From contig SECN01000055.1 in the NCBI GenBank assembly GCA_004173515.1, positions 1 through 32,377 of the forward strand: a stretch of DNA of 32,377 bases. Direction: 5' to 3'. The DNA is from Myxococcaceae bacterium. Lineage in GTDB: Bacteria; Myxococcota; Myxococcia; Myxococcales; Myxococcaceae. Below the pieces are notes generated by a model. The model had not been told where the DNA came from, made no database searches, and saw nothing but the letters and a program-made list of their open reading frames with translations. This document shows positions 30,798 to 32,377 of the stretch, piece after piece. Numbering within the stretch: position 1 is the first letter of the stretch; each line of letters opens with the position of its first letter. The position numbers and the translations under genes are program-made.

Positions 30798-32377
30798 TCA
30801 ACCCCGTCGGGCGCGGCGGCGGGCCAGCGCGGTCAGCCCCGCCAATGCCCAGACGCTGATCATCCCCGCCGGACCCGCGCCACAACCGCAGCCCACGTCC
30901 AGGTCGGTCGGCCCGCGCACCTGGAAGCCCACCTCCGGTGAACGCAGACCCGCCTCGCCCTCGGCCGTCACCACCTGCGCGACGATGCGGTGCGCCCCCG
31001 TGGCGAGCGCATCGGCGGCTCCCACCTCGTGGCGGAAGACGCCCTCCGCGTCGGAGGTGACCGTCGCCAGCGCGACGCCATCCAATTCCAGACGGACGGA
31101 CGTACCCGCCAGCACCACGCCCACGAACGTCGGCGTCGGATCCACGCTCGCGTCCGGCGCGGGCACGACCATCATGGGCACCGCGGGGTCCACCGTGCCC
31201 GCGTCGGTGCCCGTTCCGCCGTCGGTACCACCGTCGCCGGCCACCACCACCTCGAAGCCCACGACGTCGGAGTGCGGCCCATCCTCGCCCGCCTCGTTGT
31301 GTGCGTGGACGGTGACCTTGTGCACGCCCACCGACAACGCATCCGCCGGCAGCACCTGATAGCGGAAGCGCCCGAGCAGATCCGCCGGCACGATGTTGTC
31401 CGGCCCGTCGTCGATGACAACGCCCACGGTGATGCCATTGGTCGTGGTGCCGGCGAACAGCGGCGTGGGGCTCGTGGTGTCCCCATTCGCGGGCACCACC
31501 AGCACCGCCATGTCCACGGCGCCACCATCCGCGAGCACCACCGTCGGCGAGGTGAAGCGCACCGGCGTGGCCGCGAGGCTGGCCACGCCAAACGCCTCCG
31601 ACCACGCGGTGACCTCGTGCTCACCGGCCGCCAGCGGCGCGAAGGGCTCCAGGAAGAAACTGCCATCCGCCCCCGGCACCACCATGCCCAGCTCGCGACC
31701 GTCGACGACGATGTGGACGACCGGGCCGTCCGTGCCCGCCTTGCCCTCGATGCGCTGACGCGTGGTGGTGGACACCTGCCCCGCCACCGGCAGGGTGATG
31801 ACGGGCGCCGCCGCCACCTGGTAGGAGACACTGAGCTCCTGCACGGTCCCGGCCGACGTGCCTCCGGTCGACGTGCCTCCATCGGGAACGCCCGCGTCGG
31901 AGCCACCGTCCACCCCGGCCGGTCCCGCGCCATGCGAGCCCGCGCCCGGAGCGCCGGACTGCCCCGCGCTGCCCGCGCTCACGTTGGCCGAGCAGACGGT
32001 CGCCTTGCCCTGGAGCAGCACGCGGCCTCCCGCGCCACCGCCCCCCGGCCCCATCGGCACATCGGTCACCTTCGTGTCGCCCCCCGCGCCACCGCGAACC
32101 TCCACCGCGCCGCAGTTCAACACCTCCTGTGCGCGCAACAGCACCGCGCCTCCCGCGCCGCCGCCGCCCGCCCCATCGGTGCCCGCGACGTCGGCCGACA
32201 GGCCGGAGGCACTGAAGATGCCCTTGCCCTCGAACGCGAGGGCCCGGATGAACACCCCGCCGCCGCCCCGCGCGCCGCTGGTGCCGTCGGTGCCGGTGCC
32301 CTCGCCCGCACCACCACCACCGCCGAACACGAAGCGCTCGAACACGGAATAGCTCAGCGGCGCGCCACCCAGCCCAC
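30798..32377 (-). CDS. AgmC-like surface protein with MYXO-CTERM tail (partial, 5' end outside)
   Basis: The last 526 or so residues of a larger protein; the frame stays open to the window edge, so the start lies beyond it. From the N side it shows three Gly-rich blocks (GGGGGAGEG, GGGGAGG) with beta strands between, a TSGT/GGTS-rich linker, then at least three Ig-like units, each with a V-x-x-x-V-D-G strand and an EH-x-V-T or AH-x-I-V strand (DGRELGMVV, HKVTVHAHNEAGEDGP, DGVALATVTSDAEGVFRHEV). The end GCGCGAGPAGMISVWALAG plus an Arg cluster is a MYXO-CTERM-type signal, cleaved by a myxosortase to leave the protein on the cell surface. The domain order recalls AgmC, a gliding-motility surface protein of Myxococcus; that name is an inference. 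Confidence 0.82.
   Translation of the reverse strand, partial: GLGGAPLSYSVFERFVFGGGGGAGEGTGTDGTSGARGGGGVFIRALAFEGKGIFSASGLSADVAGTDGAGGGGAGGAVLLRAQEVLNCGAVEVRGGAGGDTKVTDVPMGPGGGGAGGRVLLQGKATVCSANVSAGSAGQSGAPGAGSHGAGPAGVDGGSDAGVPDGGTSTGGTSAGTVQELSVSYQVAAAPVITLPVAGQVSTTTRQRIEGKAGTDGPVVHIVVDGRELGMVVPGADGSFFLEPFAPLAAGEHEVTAWSEAFGVASLAATPVRFTSPTVVLADGGAVDMAVLVVPANGDTTSPTPLFAGTTTNGITVGVVIDDGPDNIVPADLLGRFRYQVLPADALSVGVHKVTVHAHNEAGEDGPHSDVVGFEVVVAGDGGTDGGTGTDAGTVDPAVPMMVVPAPDASVDPTPTFVGVVLAGTSVRLELDGVALATVTSDAEGVFRHEVGAADALATGAHRIVAQVVTAEGEAGLRSPEVGFQVRGPTDLDVGCGCGAGPAGMISVWALAGLTALARRRARRG

Noticed and set aside
1..32377. tRNA, rRNA or known riboswitch
   Set aside because: No cloverleaf, rRNA segment or recognised riboswitch core was noticed by eye; a covariance-model search would be decisive.

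Overview
The window is chromosomal DNA from a high-GC, predatory-type myxobacterium (Myxococcota; Corallococcus/Myxococcus-like). Support from the sequence: strong G/C third-position bias with long antisense shadow frames, an unusual density of PAS histidine kinases and single receivers, several lipoproteins with low-complexity repeats (NGLST and GTD units), a surface protein ending in a MYXO-CTERM-type tail, and a lipoprotein AHH-nuclease toxin with an Imm11-type immunity gene, resembling the SitA/SitI kin-discrimination toxins of myxobacteria. The assignment is by gene content; no rRNA or tRNA gene was seen.

Layout. 1-5.4 kb: signalling block with a receiver-PAS histidine kinase, a convergent kinase/receiver pair, a Fur-family metalloregulator and a single-domain receiver. 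5.5-9.6 kb: secreted protein with a clear terminator, a lipoprotein with a GTD-repeat linker, a calcineurin-like phosphoesterase broken by an internal deletion, and a DoxX membrane protein. 9.8-13.3 kb: a tightly overlapping four-gene operon (Cys-rich outer-membrane protein, lipoprotein, RegB-type redox kinase, RegA-type regulator). 13.4-14.9 kb: lipoprotein with a ChaN/Tiki-like domain. 15.0-16.6 kb: an AbiE type IV toxin-antitoxin module behind an AT-rich promoter containing a perfect inverted repeat. 16.6-17.9 kb: VOC-ArsR-SRPBCC operon with its own operator-like repeat. 18-20.7 kb: NGLST-repeat lipoprotein and another PAS histidine kinase. 20.8-23.9 kb: TonB-dependent receptor carrying its own TonB C-terminal domain. 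24.3-27.4 kb: small secreted Ig-like protein, XRE regulator, and an overlapping operon of degenerate receiver, DUF4157 putative metallopeptidase and glycolipid-binding-domain protein. 27.5-30.8 kb: intact membrane phosphoesterase divergent from the lipoprotein toxin and its immunity gene. 30.8 kb to the end: 3' part of a large Gly-rich, Ig-repeat, MYXO-CTERM surface protein.

How the parts work together. Three units have clear internal logic: redox sensing (RegB keeps the His, the redox Cys and the quinone motif; RegA keeps the Asp and Fis-type helix-turn-helix), the AbiEi/AbiEii pair with a likely autoregulatory operator, and the lipoprotein toxin/immunity pair. The toxin gene drops sharply in GC where the nuclease domain begins, as expected of a swappable toxin tip. 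The two phosphoesterases in the window are paralogues, and the intact one shows which motif the broken one has lost.
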